Assembly: GCA_030426345.1 (NCBI GenBank)
Contig: JAUHYU010000026.1
Location: 1-54,479 of the forward strand
Reading direction: 5' to 3'
Length of the DNA: 54,479 nucleotides
DNA from: Bacteroidia bacterium
GTDB taxonomy: Bacteria; Bacteroidota; Bacteroidia; Cytophagales; Cyclobacteriaceae
Position 1 is the stretch's first letter. Each line of letters starts with the position of its first letter. The notes under the pieces were generated by a model that was given only the letters and a program-made list of their open reading frames with translations, was not told the DNA's origin and ran no database searches. The position numbers and the translations under genes are program-made. Below, in pieces: positions 41,821-50,520 of the stretch.

Positions 41821-43271
41821 CTAAAAAATGCATTAAGGCATTTTTAATATTGCTAATTCTATCTCCAGCGTTTGTTTCGACCAGTAATGGCCAGCAGCAA
41901 CAAAAACCAAATATCGTTTGGATCATGTTGGAGGATTGGGGATATCAACTTTCATGTTATGGAGAAAGGGGAATTAATACGCCGAATGTTGACGAAGTGG
42001 CCTCGAAAGGCATTCGGTTCACCAGTTCATTTGCAACTGCACCGGTTTGTTCACCTTCTAGATCAGCCATGATCACTGGTTTTCACCAAAACTATATTGG
42101 TGCCAATCAACATAGGACAGGTAAAGGATCAGGATTTGAAAAAAAACCATTGCCTTTTGGCGTCAAGCCCATAACCCATTTGCTGGAAGAAGCTGGCTAT
42201 TTTACCTGCTTTATGGAAAGCAGAAAAACAGATTTGAATTTTACTCTGGATAAACCAGTCTATCAAGGACAGGACTGGAACGAACGAGCCAAAGGCCAAC
42301 CATTCTATGCCCAAATAACATTTACAGGTACGCATCGCAGGTGGAAAAGAGATGAACAAAATCCAATTGACATCAAAAATGTGGAATTACCTCCCTACTA
42401 TCCACAGACTGAGCTGGCAAAACGGGATTGGGCAAATGGCCTTGAAGCCATGCAAGTGGTGGATCGGCAAGTGGGTGCCGTGTTGGATCGCCTTGAGAAG
42501 GAAGGGTTGTCGGATAATACCATTGTATTTATTATTGGGGATAATGGACGTTGCATGCCTCGCGGAAAGCAGTTTCTGTATGATGGCGGCATACAAGTGC
42601 CGATTATTGTCCGTTGGCCGGGACGTATCGAATCAAATCAAGTAACTGATGATCTGGTCATGACCATTGATATTTCTAAAACCATATTGGACATAGCCGG
42701 AGTGAAACCAAAACATGCGCTTCAAGGCGAGAATCTATTGGATGGAAGCACAAAGGACAGAAAGTATATTTTTGCCGCTCGAGATAAGATGGACAGCACC
42801 CATGATGCCATGAGGGCGGTAAGGACACGAAATTTTAAGCTGATTCACAATTTGATGCCTGAGCGTGCTTATTGTCAATACAATAATTATAAGGAGCGGA
42901 GTTATCCGGTTTTGGCGTTGATGAATGTTATGAACATGAAAGGGAAATTGAGGCCTGAGCAAGCTTTATTCATGGCTCCGGAGAAGCCTGAGTTTGAGCT
43001 TTTTGATTTGAAAAATGATCCATGGGAATTACACAACCTTGCGGATGATCCAAAGTACAAAGAGGTCAAGAAAGAGCTGCTGACGGCATTGAATAACTGG
43101 CGTGAAAAGGAAATTTTGGACAAGGGAGTAACTGAAGAATTTAGAAACGGCGGATGGCCGGCTACTTATCCCACCAAAACTTTAGAGGAATGGGAAGCTA
43201 TTTTGGAAAAATTTAAACCTTGGGTATACCGCAAACCTGGTGAGCAAATGAAGCATCCTTTCTATCCATAG
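41814..43271 (+). CDS. S1-family sulfatase
   Basis: 485 residues from MKTKKCIKAFLILLILSPAFVSTSNG (Sec signal); upstream residues in the open frame are unlikely because the ATG at 41814 places the signal peptide at the N-terminus. The formylglycine site is Cys79 in CSPSR. MLEDWGY (metal Asp), IGDNGRCMPRGKQF and GGIQVPIIVRWPGRI (catalytic region) follow. It needs a maturation enzyme, which is not in the window. It hydrolyses a sulfate ester on an exported glycan such as a sulfated fucan, chondroitin or ulvan; the actual substrate is unknown. It lies downstream of the unknown lipoprotein and has the interspersed motif over its start. Confidence 0.93.
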   Translation: MKTKKCIKAFLILLILSPAFVSTSNGQQQQKPNIVWIMLEDWGYQLSCYGERGINTPNVDEVASKGIRFTSSFATAPVCSPSRSAMITGFHQNYIGANQHRTGKGSGFEKKPLPFGVKPITHLLEEAGYFTCFMESRKTDLNFTLDKPVYQGQDWNERAKGQPFYAQITFTGTHRRWKRDEQNPIDIKNVELPPYYPQTELAKRDWANGLEAMQVVDRQVGAVLDRLEKEGLSDNTIVFIIGDNGRCMPRGKQFLYDGGIQVPIIVRWPGRIESNQVTDDLVMTIDISKTILDIAGVKPKHALQGENLLDGSTKDRKYIFAARDKMDSTHDAMRAVRTRNFKLIHNLMPERAYCQYNNYKERSYPVLALMNVMNMKGKLRPEQALFMAPEKPEFELFDLKNDPWELHNLADDPKYKEVKKELLTALNNWREKEILDKGVTEEFRNGGWPATYPTKTLEEWEAILEKFKPWVYRKPGEQMKHPFYP

Positions 43272-43282
43272 AAAGTGGATGA

Positions 43283-43305
43283 TCATGGATTTTGGAGGGT
43301 TTTTT
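43283..43305 (-). repeat. Interspersed motif copy supplying the histidine kinase stop
   Basis: Plus strand tcatggattttggagggttt then ttt. The tga stop codon of the kinase (43283-43285, reverse) is the motif's TGA. Confidence 0.6.
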
Positions 43306-45133
43306 CTGTTTCAGTAGGAATGGTGAATGAAAAGGTGGAGCCAGAGTTAGCTTCGCTTTCGACCCAAATTTCACCTCCATTTGTTTCAACGAAATTTTTG
43401 GCAATATAAAGACCAAGCCCCGTGCCCCGCTCATTTGCAGTTCCTCTAGTTGTGAATGTGTGCATCTTAAAAAGCATATTCATTGTTTCTTTTGTCATTC
43501 CAATACCATGATCCTTGATAGATATCGTTTGATAATGCTCATTTTTATCGCTGTTCACTTCAATTACCCCGCCAGATAATGAAAATTTTATAGCGTTCGA
43601 AATCAGATTTCTTAAGATCAGGTTTATCATGTTGGGATCGATAAAAGCATTGCTATCGTCCGGTAAATTATTTTCAAGCCGTATGTTTTTCTTTGCGGCA
43701 ATTGGTCTTAGCAATTCAATATTTTCTTCAGTCAATTCCTTAAGTTCAACTTGCTCAGGAATGGCGTTGAATCCCCTCATTTGGCTTTTGGCCCAGTTGA
43801 GCAGATTTTCTAAAAATATAGACGTACTGTTGATCTTGTCTGAAAGCTCCTTAGAGATATTGGTAATTTCTTCATCAGAAAGTGCCCCAATTTCCATGAG
43901 CGTCAATGTTCCTTTCAGGGAGTTTAAGGGGCTGCGAAATTCATGGGATATGATAGAGAAAAGCTTGTCCTTTACACTGTTGAGCGCCTCTACTTCTTTC
44001 TTCTGTTCAGACAATTCCAAGTTCAGTATGGAAAGGGATTTGTTTTGTTGTTCTATCTCTAGCTTTTGTGCGCGAAGAATATCGTTCGTTTTCTTTTTGG
44101 CCTTATTTCCAAAATAGAAATTAAGAGCTAATATCCCGACAAAAACGGCAATGATGAGTATACCCGCAGCAGCCATATATTGCAATTTTATTGTGGCAGC
44201 ATTGGCTTCATTTTCCTTTTTTAAGAGTTTATTTTCTTGTTCTTCGATTTCATTTTCAAATCGGGCATGGATTTCTGCCAGCTCTTTTTTCTTGTCGATA
44301 TTAAGCAAGCTATCATTCAGTGCATGGTATTTATTGGAATAATTAAATGCTTGTTCGTAATTATTCATTTTACCATAGCAATCGGCCTGATAATGATAAT
44401 TATCCATCACCAAGAATGCTGAGTTTATTTTTTTTGCTTCTTCCAACCCTTTTTTGTAATACTCTAGTGCTTGATCATATTCTCCATTTTTATAATACGC
44501 TCTGCCAATATTGTTGGTAGTATTTGCAACATGCTTGCAGTGTCCAAGTTCTTCGAATATTTTTCGCGAAGAAACCAGGTTTTGTATTGCGTGGGCATAA
44601 TCTTTTTGTTCGATAAATACCAAACCCAAATTATGCTGAATAGCCGCGATATTTAGCTTTTCATTAAATTTCTTTTTGATATCCAGCGCTTTTTGATAAT
44701 ACTCTATCGCCCTATCAATCGAATCTGTTTCATAGTATATCAGTGCAATGTTATTAAATATTCCACCCTGACTTTTTTCGTCATTCTCGATTTGATAATA
44801 TTTTAGGGATTTATTGAAGTATATAAGGCCTTCCTTATAATTTTCCATGTCATAATATACCCTTCCAATATTGTTTGAGGCGTAGGCGGCTTGATGAATA
44901 TTACTAGATGCCTCAGCAAGTTTTAAGCCTAGGAAATATTGCTGTAATGCAGTTGCATAGTCCTCCTCTTCAAAGGATGTGGTTCCCAAGGTTATCAAAT
45001 ATTTGATACTATCCGATTGATTTGCGTGTTCCAACAAAACCGTAATACTGTCAGTATGAGCACTTGTGTTGTTTTGGCCCATCAAAAGAGAGGTGCTCAA
45101 AAAGGTTAGGATAATGAATAGTGATTCTTTCAT
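43283..45133 (-). CDS. TPR sensor histidine kinase
   Basis: 616 residues from the ATG at 45131-45133 (MKESLFIILTFLSTSLLMGQ, signal). Periplasmic TPR repeats cover about residues 50-300 (for example AAYASNNIGRVYYDMENYKEGLIYFNKSLKYY, AIQHNLGLVFIEQKDY). A transmembrane segment lies at 319-340. After a coiled coil comes HisKA with SHEFRSPLN (phosphorylatable His about 397), then HATPase: NLISNAIKFS, DHGIGM and RGTGLGLYIAKNF. It has no receiver domain or adjacent response regulator. It likely senses an envelope or peptide signal through TPRs. Its last codons (EKTLQNP) and stop are formed by the interspersed motif. Confidence 0.93.
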   Translation of the reverse strand: MKESLFIILTFLSTSLLMGQNNTSAHTDSITVLLEHANQSDSIKYLITLGTTSFEEEDYATALQQYFLGLKLAEASSNIHQAAYASNNIGRVYYDMENYKEGLIYFNKSLKYYQIENDEKSQGGIFNNIALIYYETDSIDRAIEYYQKALDIKKKFNEKLNIAAIQHNLGLVFIEQKDYAHAIQNLVSSRKIFEELGHCKHVANTTNNIGRAYYKNGEYDQALEYYKKGLEEAKKINSAFLVMDNYHYQADCYGKMNNYEQAFNYSNKYHALNDSLLNIDKKKELAEIHARFENEIEEQENKLLKKENEANAATIKLQYMAAAGILIIAVFVGILALNFYFGNKAKKKTNDILRAQKLEIEQQNKSLSILNLELSEQKKEVEALNSVKDKLFSIISHEFRSPLNSLKGTLTLMEIGALSDEEITNISKELSDKINSTSIFLENLLNWAKSQMRGFNAIPEQVELKELTEENIELLRPIAAKKNIRLENNLPDDSNAFIDPNMINLILRNLISNAIKFSLSGGVIEVNSDKNEHYQTISIKDHGIGMTKETMNMLFKMHTFTTRGTANERGTGLGLYIAKNFVETNGGEIWVESEANSGSTFSFTIPTETEKTLQNP

Positions 45134-45443
45134 GTCTGTAATTCCTATTCTCAAAATCTAATATCGAAAATTTTGGAATGGGTCAAAATGGAATTATTAA
45201 AAAGTAAATGATTATAATACTATTTTAAAATAACATCAGGCCATGATGTAAACGATCAAAAACGCTGATTATTCCATTTGGAGTAAAAAGTAAATGTTTT
45301 AAAGCTTAAAAACAACTTCGTTTTGGTTTCTTATTATTATGATGTCAAAAACCAACCCAATGATCGCATTAATTTCTGAATAGTTGTAAATTATAGACTT
45401 GTTTTAAGTAAGTCGATCGGTATTTACTATTCAATTTATTGCT
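45134..45443. other. Divergent spacer between kinase and sulfatase
   Basis: 310 bp with no ORF. It carries the kinase promoter (next entry) and presumably the sulfatase promoter; two aaaaagtaaatg-like stretches occur at about 45199 and 45288. Confidence 0.5.
45152..45188 (-). promoter_or_regulatory. Candidate Bacteroidota promoter for the histidine kinase
   Basis: On the minus strand TTTTG (45184-45188) is followed 23 nt later by TAGATTTTG (45152-45160), close to the TTTG-N-TAnnTTTG form. The start codon is about 19 bp downstream of the -7 box. Confidence 0.4.
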
Positions 45444-47306
45444 ATGAAAATATTACCAATATCTACAAGGTGCTTGACTATTGCGGCATGTCTTATTTTA
45501 TGTATTTGCTGTTCACAAAAAAAAGGAGAAGTAGAGGCGATAGTTCAGCCCAATATTATCTGGATCGTCAGTGAAGATAATAGTCCCTTTTTAGACTGCT
45601 ACGGCGATGAATTTGCTACAACCCCATCCCTAGACGAGCTTGCCTCTGAGGGGGTTTTGTACGAAAATGCATTTGCCAATGCACCGGTATGTGCGCCTGC
45701 CAGGTCTACGATAATCACAGGAATGTACCCTCCATCTATGGGTACTCAAAATATGCGCAGCGTATATCCCATTCCGGAGTTTATCAAGTTCTTTCCGCAA
45801 TACTTGAGAGGCACAGGATATTATTGTACCAATAATTCAAAGACAGATTATAATATGGCTACGCCTGAAGGCACTTGGGACGAATCTTCCAAAACCGCCC
45901 ATTATAAAAACAGGAAAGAGGGACAGCCGTTTTTCGCTGTTTTCAACATAGGCATCAGCCATGAAAGTTCCATTCACAAAAGTATTCCCAATGATCAGCT
46001 ACGGCACGATCCTGCCAAGGTAATATTGCCACCTTACCACCCCGACACACCGGAAATGCGACATGACTGGGCACAATATTATGATAAGGTTGAGGATATG
46101 GATACACGGGTAGGGGAGCTGCTCAAGGAGTTGGAAGATGCAGGACTTGCCGAAAATACCATCGTAGCCTACTATGGTGACCATGGTGGGGTATTGGCAA
46201 GAAGCAAGCGATTTGTATATGAATCGGGTACCCGTGTGCCCATGATATGGCGGTTTCCAAAGAAATATCAAAACTTGGCTCCTGGAGCTAATGGAAGCAA
46301 AATTGATCGCCTTGTTAGTTTTGTGGATTTAGCACCTACGATATTGAGTCTTACAGGAATTGAGATTCCTGAATACATGCAGGGAAGTGCATTTCTTGGT
46401 GATCAGCAGGAAAAGCCGCGAGATTATGTGCACCTTTTTAGAGGAAGAATGGATGAAAGGATGGATAAAGTCCGTGCAGTGAGGGATAAACAATATAGGT
46501 ATATCAAAAATTACATGCCACATCGGATATATGGTCAATACATAGAGTATCTCTGGAGGGCGCCTTCATGCAGGTCTTGGGAAGCTGCATATAAAGCAGG
46601 AAAATGCAACGCAGAGCAAAGTGCCTTTTGGGAGCAAAAACCACCTGAAGAACTGTACGATGTAGTTGCAGATCCATGGGAAGTAAATAATTTGGCGGAT
46701 GACCCTCAATATGCGGAGGTGCTAGCTAGGCTTCGTGCTGAAAATGACCGTTGGATGATGGAAATTAAAGATACAGGTCTGATGCCGGAAGGGTACATGA
46801 CTACCCTGAATAAGGAAGAGCCATCGTTTAATTATGCACATTCTTCAGGGTATGAATTTGCTAAAATCAAACATGCTGCAGATGTAGCAACTTTGCGAAA
46901 GCCAGAAAACCTCAATGAGATTATTGAGTTTACGCATGACGAGAATCCGATAGTGAGGTACTGGGGAGCAACAGGATGTCTTGTCTTGGGGAAGGACGCC
47001 GGGAGGGCTAAGAAGGATCTTTCGGATCTTTTGAATGACCCAATTCCGGATGTACGCATTGCGGCTGCTGAAGAGCTATGCCATTTAGGGTCTTCTGATT
47101 TAGCGACACCGGTACTTGTAGAGGCCCTGAGTGTTGATAATGTCATGGTAAGAGTTCATGCGCTCAATAGCTTAGAAATTGTTGGGGGACCCGTGGCCAA
47201 GGCGGCAATTCCCAAAGCGCAAGCAATGATTGCGGCTGCTGATCCTAAAAACAGGAATTATGACATCAGAGCTGCTAGAAGGTTAGTTGAGGTATTCGGG
47301 AAATAA
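45444..47306 (+). CDS. S1-family sulfatase lipoprotein with C-terminal HEAT repeats
   Basis: 620 residues, lipoprotein-type start (ACLILCICCSQKK, Cys around 20-23). The formylglycine site is Cys83 in CAPAR, with metal Asp in SEDNSPFLDCYGDE and DHGGVLARSKRFVYESGTRVPMIWRFP. The sulfatase domain ends near residue 470. From about 485 to 620 HEAT/armadillo-like repeats follow (NEIIEFTHDENPIVRYWGATGCLVLG, LSDLLNDPIPDVRIAAAEELCHLG, LVEALSVDNVMVRVHALNSLEIVG), an unusual fusion that could bind a partner or large glycan. It is transcribed alone and ends at a strong bidirectional terminator. Confidence 0.93.
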   Translation: MKILPISTRCLTIAACLILCICCSQKKGEVEAIVQPNIIWIVSEDNSPFLDCYGDEFATTPSLDELASEGVLYENAFANAPVCAPARSTIITGMYPPSMGTQNMRSVYPIPEFIKFFPQYLRGTGYYCTNNSKTDYNMATPEGTWDESSKTAHYKNRKEGQPFFAVFNIGISHESSIHKSIPNDQLRHDPAKVILPPYHPDTPEMRHDWAQYYDKVEDMDTRVGELLKELEDAGLAENTIVAYYGDHGGVLARSKRFVYESGTRVPMIWRFPKKYQNLAPGANGSKIDRLVSFVDLAPTILSLTGIEIPEYMQGSAFLGDQQEKPRDYVHLFRGRMDERMDKVRAVRDKQYRYIKNYMPHRIYGQYIEYLWRAPSCRSWEAAYKAGKCNAEQSAFWEQKPPEELYDVVADPWEVNNLADDPQYAEVLARLRAENDRWMMEIKDTGLMPEGYMTTLNKEEPSFNYAHSSGYEFAKIKHAADVATLRKPENLNEIIEFTHDENPIVRYWGATGCLVLGKDAGRAKKDLSDLLNDPIPDVRIAAAEELCHLGSSDLATPVLVEALSVDNVMVRVHALNSLEIVGGPVAKAAIPKAQAMIAAADPKNRNYDIRAARRLVEVFGK

Positions 47307-47331
47307 GTGAATTGATACCGTAAGGTAGATC

Positions 47332-47374
47332 AAAAACCATCAAATGAGGTTTGCTCATTTGATGGTTTTTTTAT
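47332..47374. terminator. Bidirectional terminator between sulfatase and msrB
   Basis: aaaaaccatcaaatgag (47332-47348) pairs with ctcatttgatggttttt (47354-47370), a perfect 17-bp stem with a 5-nt loop and T-tracts on both sides, serving the converging genes. Confidence 0.9.
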
Positions 47375-47377
47375 GCT

Positions 47378-47854
47378 TTATTCTTTCTTGAAATCCAATG
47401 ATACTGAGTTGATACAATATCTCAATCCAGTTGGTTTGGGGCCATCGCTGAAGACATGACCCAAATGGCCGCCACATCTTGAGCACACAACTTCCTCCCG
47501 GACCATGCCAGCGGATTTGTCCACCTCTACATCGACTGCTGCTTTGTCGATCGGTTGGTAGAAACTTGGCCATCCGGACTTCGAGTCATATTTGGTTTTA
47601 GAATCAAATAGTTCTTTGCCACAAGCGGCACAAACAAAAATGCCTTTTTCTTTGAAGTGATTGAATTTGCCTGTAAAGGCATATTCTGTTCCTTTTTCCC
47701 TTAGCACATTATACGCTTCAGGCGAAAGTATTTGTTTCCATTCACTTTCAGATTTGGTGATTTCGTATTTCTTGTTGTTTGCTTTGTCTTGGCAAAATGT
47801 AGAGCCGACAGCAACGAAAGAAATTAGGGCGAAAATGAGAAACTTACTTTTCAT
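47378..47854 (-). CDS. msrB: Periplasmic MsrB-type methionine-R-sulfoxide reductase
   Basis: About 158 residues from the ATG at 47852-47854 ([23 protein letters not shown], a Sec signal). The start is favoured over earlier Mets because the degenerate flank copy at 50290-50305 preserves the same MKNKFL. The MsrB fold shows [22 protein letters not shown], two zinc CxxC pairs (CAACG and CSRCGG), [10 protein letters not shown] and the catalytic Cys in [12 protein letters not shown]. It repairs oxidised Met in exported proteins. It lies just beyond an insertion of the PKD gene. Confidence 0.93.
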   Translation of the reverse strand: MKSKFLIFALISFVAVGSTFCQDKANNKKYEITKSESEWKQILSPEAYNVLREKGTEYAFTGKFNHFKEKGIFVCAACGKELFDSKTKYDSKSGWPSFYQPIDKAAVDVEVDKSAGMVREEVVCSRCGGHLGHVFSDGPKPTGLRYCINSVSLDFKKE

Positions 47855-47962
47855 AATATTCATTTTTTTTATTCTAACATATTTAGAAATGTCATTGTTT
47901 GCGTTTTTTAAACATATCATTAAAAATTATATGTTTGTGACATGTCAAAGACGCTTTGAGAG

Positions 47963-47986
47963 AAAAAAGCCTTAAAATTCCATGAA
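47963..47986 (+). repeat. Interspersed motif copy in the left flank
   Basis: A-run, gccttaaaattccatgaa; paired with the copy at 50391 by the flank duplication, so the two are not independent. Confidence 0.6.
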
Positions 47987-48002
47987 ATTTATAGAAATTT
48001 AT

Positions 48003-48092
48003 ATCCTCGCCTGAAAGTTGTACAGGTCAAAATACCTTCCCTGTTTTGCGATAAGCGCCCCATTCCTCTTTCTAAGATATTTCTTATTTGCT
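48003..48092 (-). pseudogene. Remnant of an ABC transporter C-terminus
   Basis: Reads ERG-GALIAKQGRYFDLYNFQARI, versus VERGNHEALIAKEGRYFDLYNFQARI in the intact gene at 50427. A small deletion breaks the N-H-E part. It abuts the 3' end of the PKD-protein gene. Confidence 0.78.
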
Positions 48093-48104
48093 CGATATGA
48101 ATTT

Positions 48105-50240
48105 CTATTCTACTTTCTTAAAAACAATTGCATCGACCAATACTTGCCCTGTTGATCCTTCGGACAATATTTCTACAAAACCATCCATCCCTTCATCGAA
48201 CTCAAAGATTCCTATCGATCTTGATTTCGATGGTTCCACCCAGACAATGTTTTCTTTTTGTCCCTTACTTTTTACCCGCACGGCAAAACGGCTTTCCGGG
48301 TTAAGTTTATCATTGACAGGCTGCTGTCCTTTATCAGAAGATGCCCTTCGCCTGGGTTCGTAGGGCGTTTCTTCCATAAGGGCAATTTCATATTTGCCAG
48401 CCTCCAAATCTGGGGTATAGCGAGCAAATTCGCCTTTTGAGTCCCTCCCTCCATTTGTTAAATAAAAACTATCTTTATACCCTTTTTCCTTCCACCTTTC
48501 GAATTGTGGCATTACCCAGAAATAAGGTGTCTTATAGAATCTTTGAAATGTCGTATTCGAATTGTCAATAATTGTTTTATCCAAATTGCCCACTTCTTTA
48601 TCAGAAGGAGGGTAAGTCGGAATGGTAATTTCAACCAGAAATCCTTGAATATTGTTAATAGCTCCACGACAATTGACCAGAACTTTTGCAGAGTAAACCC
48701 CCGGTAAAAGACCGCTACCATTCACCGATATTTCTAGCTGTTGATCGTTGCCACTGCCTTCGGAGAGAACAGTCATCCAATCTTTGCCTTCATTGTAAAA
48801 TATTTCGGGACTTTCGATCTGCTCTAATGTACCCCCACCAATGTTTAGAACTTGCACTATTTTACTATTTGGAACCGGCCTACTTTCACGTGCTAAAAAA
48901 TGAAGAGAATGGGGCAAGTATTGAACAGGTACACCATATACATCCATTATATGTTTTGGTCTTATTCTAAAGGCAAGCTCATCTTCCGCAAATAAAGCGA
49001 ATCCCGGCTCATCAATTTGATTGCCATCTATGGTTATATGTTGGGTGAACGAATCCTTTTGGGCGCCATCATCCACAACCAAGGTCACAGGATAAATCCC
49101 AGGTTTTAAATATTGGTGGCCAGGGTTTGCGTCATCGGACCAAGAACCATCTCCAAATGTCCAATAATATGATAGATTGTTTCTACTATTTCCTGGATTC
49201 GATCCGGCAGAACTGAACGATACCGGAGATTTAGTATTGCCCGGCCCCAGCGTTGCTATCGACGCTTTGATTTTTCCAAGCCTCTGTTTGTTGTCTTCAA
49301 AAATCTGCCAAAATAGTATCCAAGGATCTAATAGTATTTCATTATTGTCTTCCGGGGTCTTTACTTTAAAAATATAATGTGAGTGTTTGTGTTTTCCGGT
49401 ATGAATGCCAGCAGCATCGGCATAATGAACGCCAGCGTCGATCGGAACATGTTCTGGAACACGTAAATTCAGCATATGATGGTTTTGGATGGTCCATACA
49501 TCGCCATTGTCCCATTTGTGAAATCCACGCCATCTATTATTGTTATCGCCTTTGGCAAGACTATTGAAAAAATAATGGTCATCAATAGGAAAAGGAGTGA
49601 AATTCGGGGTTCCGGTGGGCATATTGATATCAAGCCCCCCATGAGCCTCAAACCCGTTGTAGGCCCCCATCCACATATCATCACCGTTATAGCTGTTTTT
49701 AACATCAATAAAATTTTCATTGTTAATGTAAAATGGACTTAATTCCATAGGACTGATTTTATCATTCATGTCGGCTATCGCGAATCTTGCATCTTTAGTA
49801 GGTCGGCAATCCCCATGTTCCTCGTTGACGATGCCTTTGTCAAAAATGTCCGATACTCCATCAAACCATATACGCATTCCATTGATCACATATGGTTCAT
49901 AAAAGCTTTCCTGTGAGCCCACGTAACGTTCCATTTCCATGACATGGCCATCAACGGAAATCTTACAGGTAAAATGATACATTGTGCCTCCCCCGTCTTG
50001 GTCGGTTAGCAATTGGTTCAAATTTGTTATGATGACCTTTGCATCGGTTTCTTCCAATACTATGGTGCGCACTTGGCCGTTGCGCAACTTAAATTTCACG
50101 ATATCCTCAACATTCATTTCAATAGGTGTCAAGGTATTTTTTGCTTCTCTATGAATTACTTCCCCCTTGCCCATGGCTGCTGAACAATAAGTTGTGGCTA
50201 TTAAAAAGAAAAAAGCTGAGAAGATTAATCTTGTTTTCAT
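48105..50240 (-). CDS. Exported PKD / golvesin-like protein with a degenerate M23-like domain
   Basis: 711 residues, Sec signal (LIFSAFFFLIATTYCSAA). Residues ~200-310 read HGGLDINMPTGTPNFTPFP and HTGKHKHSHYIFKV, resembling the metallopeptidase M23 HxGxD...HxH framework, possibly non-catalytic. A PKD domain at about 355-420 has YYWTFGDGSWSDDANPGHQYLKPGIYPVTLVVDDG. The C-terminal ~570-711 golvesin-like domain (IIDNSNTTFQRFYKT, YTPDLEAGKYEIALMEETPY, LVDAIVFKKV) may bind carbohydrate. It lies precisely between two direct-repeat copies of the ABC-msrB junction, so it appears inserted. The function is unknown; a surface polysaccharide-binding or cell-wall role is inferred. Confidence 0.82.
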   Translation of the reverse strand: MKTRLIFSAFFFLIATTYCSAAMGKGEVIHREAKNTLTPIEMNVEDIVKFKLRNGQVRTIVLEETDAKVIITNLNQLLTDQDGGGTMYHFTCKISVDGHVMEMERYVGSQESFYEPYVINGMRIWFDGVSDIFDKGIVNEEHGDCRPTKDARFAIADMNDKISPMELSPFYINNENFIDVKNSYNGDDMWMGAYNGFEAHGGLDINMPTGTPNFTPFPIDDHYFFNSLAKGDNNNRWRGFHKWDNGDVWTIQNHHMLNLRVPEHVPIDAGVHYADAAGIHTGKHKHSHYIFKVKTPEDNNEILLDPWILFWQIFEDNKQRLGKIKASIATLGPGNTKSPVSFSSAGSNPGNSRNNLSYYWTFGDGSWSDDANPGHQYLKPGIYPVTLVVDDGAQKDSFTQHITIDGNQIDEPGFALFAEDELAFRIRPKHIMDVYGVPVQYLPHSLHFLARESRPVPNSKIVQVLNIGGGTLEQIESPEIFYNEGKDWMTVLSEGSGNDQQLEISVNGSGLLPGVYSAKVLVNCRGAINNIQGFLVEITIPTYPPSDKEVGNLDKTIIDNSNTTFQRFYKTPYFWVMPQFERWKEKGYKDSFYLTNGGRDSKGEFARYTPDLEAGKYEIALMEETPYEPRRRASSDKGQQPVNDKLNPESRFAVRVKSKGQKENIVWVEPSKSRSIGIFEFDEGMDGFVEILSEGSTGQVLVDAIVFKKVE

Positions 50241-50271
50241 TGCTGTGAATTTATTGGTGTTGAAGTAAAGA

Positions 50272-50520
50272 TATTAGGGGGAACATGAGAAACTTATTTT
50301 TCATAATTTTCAGAAATGTTTTTGTTCACAACTTTTAAATATGCTATCAAAAATCATCTCTTAATAACATATCAAAGACGTTTTGAGATAAAAAAAGCCT
50401 CGAAATCCCATGAAACCCATAGATTTTTATATCCTTGCTTGAAAGTTGTACAGGTCAAAATATCGTCCCTCTTTCGCGATAAGCGCTTCATGATTTCCCC
50501 TTTCTACGATTTCCCCTTTT
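50272..50520 (-). repeat. Right member of the direct repeat flanking the PKD gene
   Basis: Contains an msrB start remnant (MKNKFLMFPL on the minus strand, 50284-50305), an interspersed motif and the intact 3' end of the ABC gene. It is the reciprocal of the left flank, where msrB is intact and the ABC end is degenerate. Confidence 0.82.
50391..50414 (+). repeat. Interspersed motif copy in the right flank
   Basis: aaaaaagcctcgaaatccca then tgaa, in the spacer after the ABC gene. Confidence 0.6.

Larger units (their letters stand above)
47823..48095 (-). repeat. Left member of a diverged direct repeat (msrB 5' end plus ABC 3' remnant)
   Basis: Homologous to 50272-50520: shared stretches include the MK(S/N)KFL start of msrB, catatcaaagacg/catgtcaaagacg, an interspersed motif, and ctgaaagttgtacaggtcaa. 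Within it, the reverse complement of 48003-48060 encodes ALIAKQGRYFDLYNFQARI, the C-terminus of the ABC transporter, so a truncated transporter tail is left here. Confidence 0.82.

Noticed and set aside
48105-50240. PKD-protein gene as a transposase or composite transposon
   Set aside because: No DDE or recombinase motifs and no terminal inverted repeats; the flanks are duplications of chromosomal neighbours.
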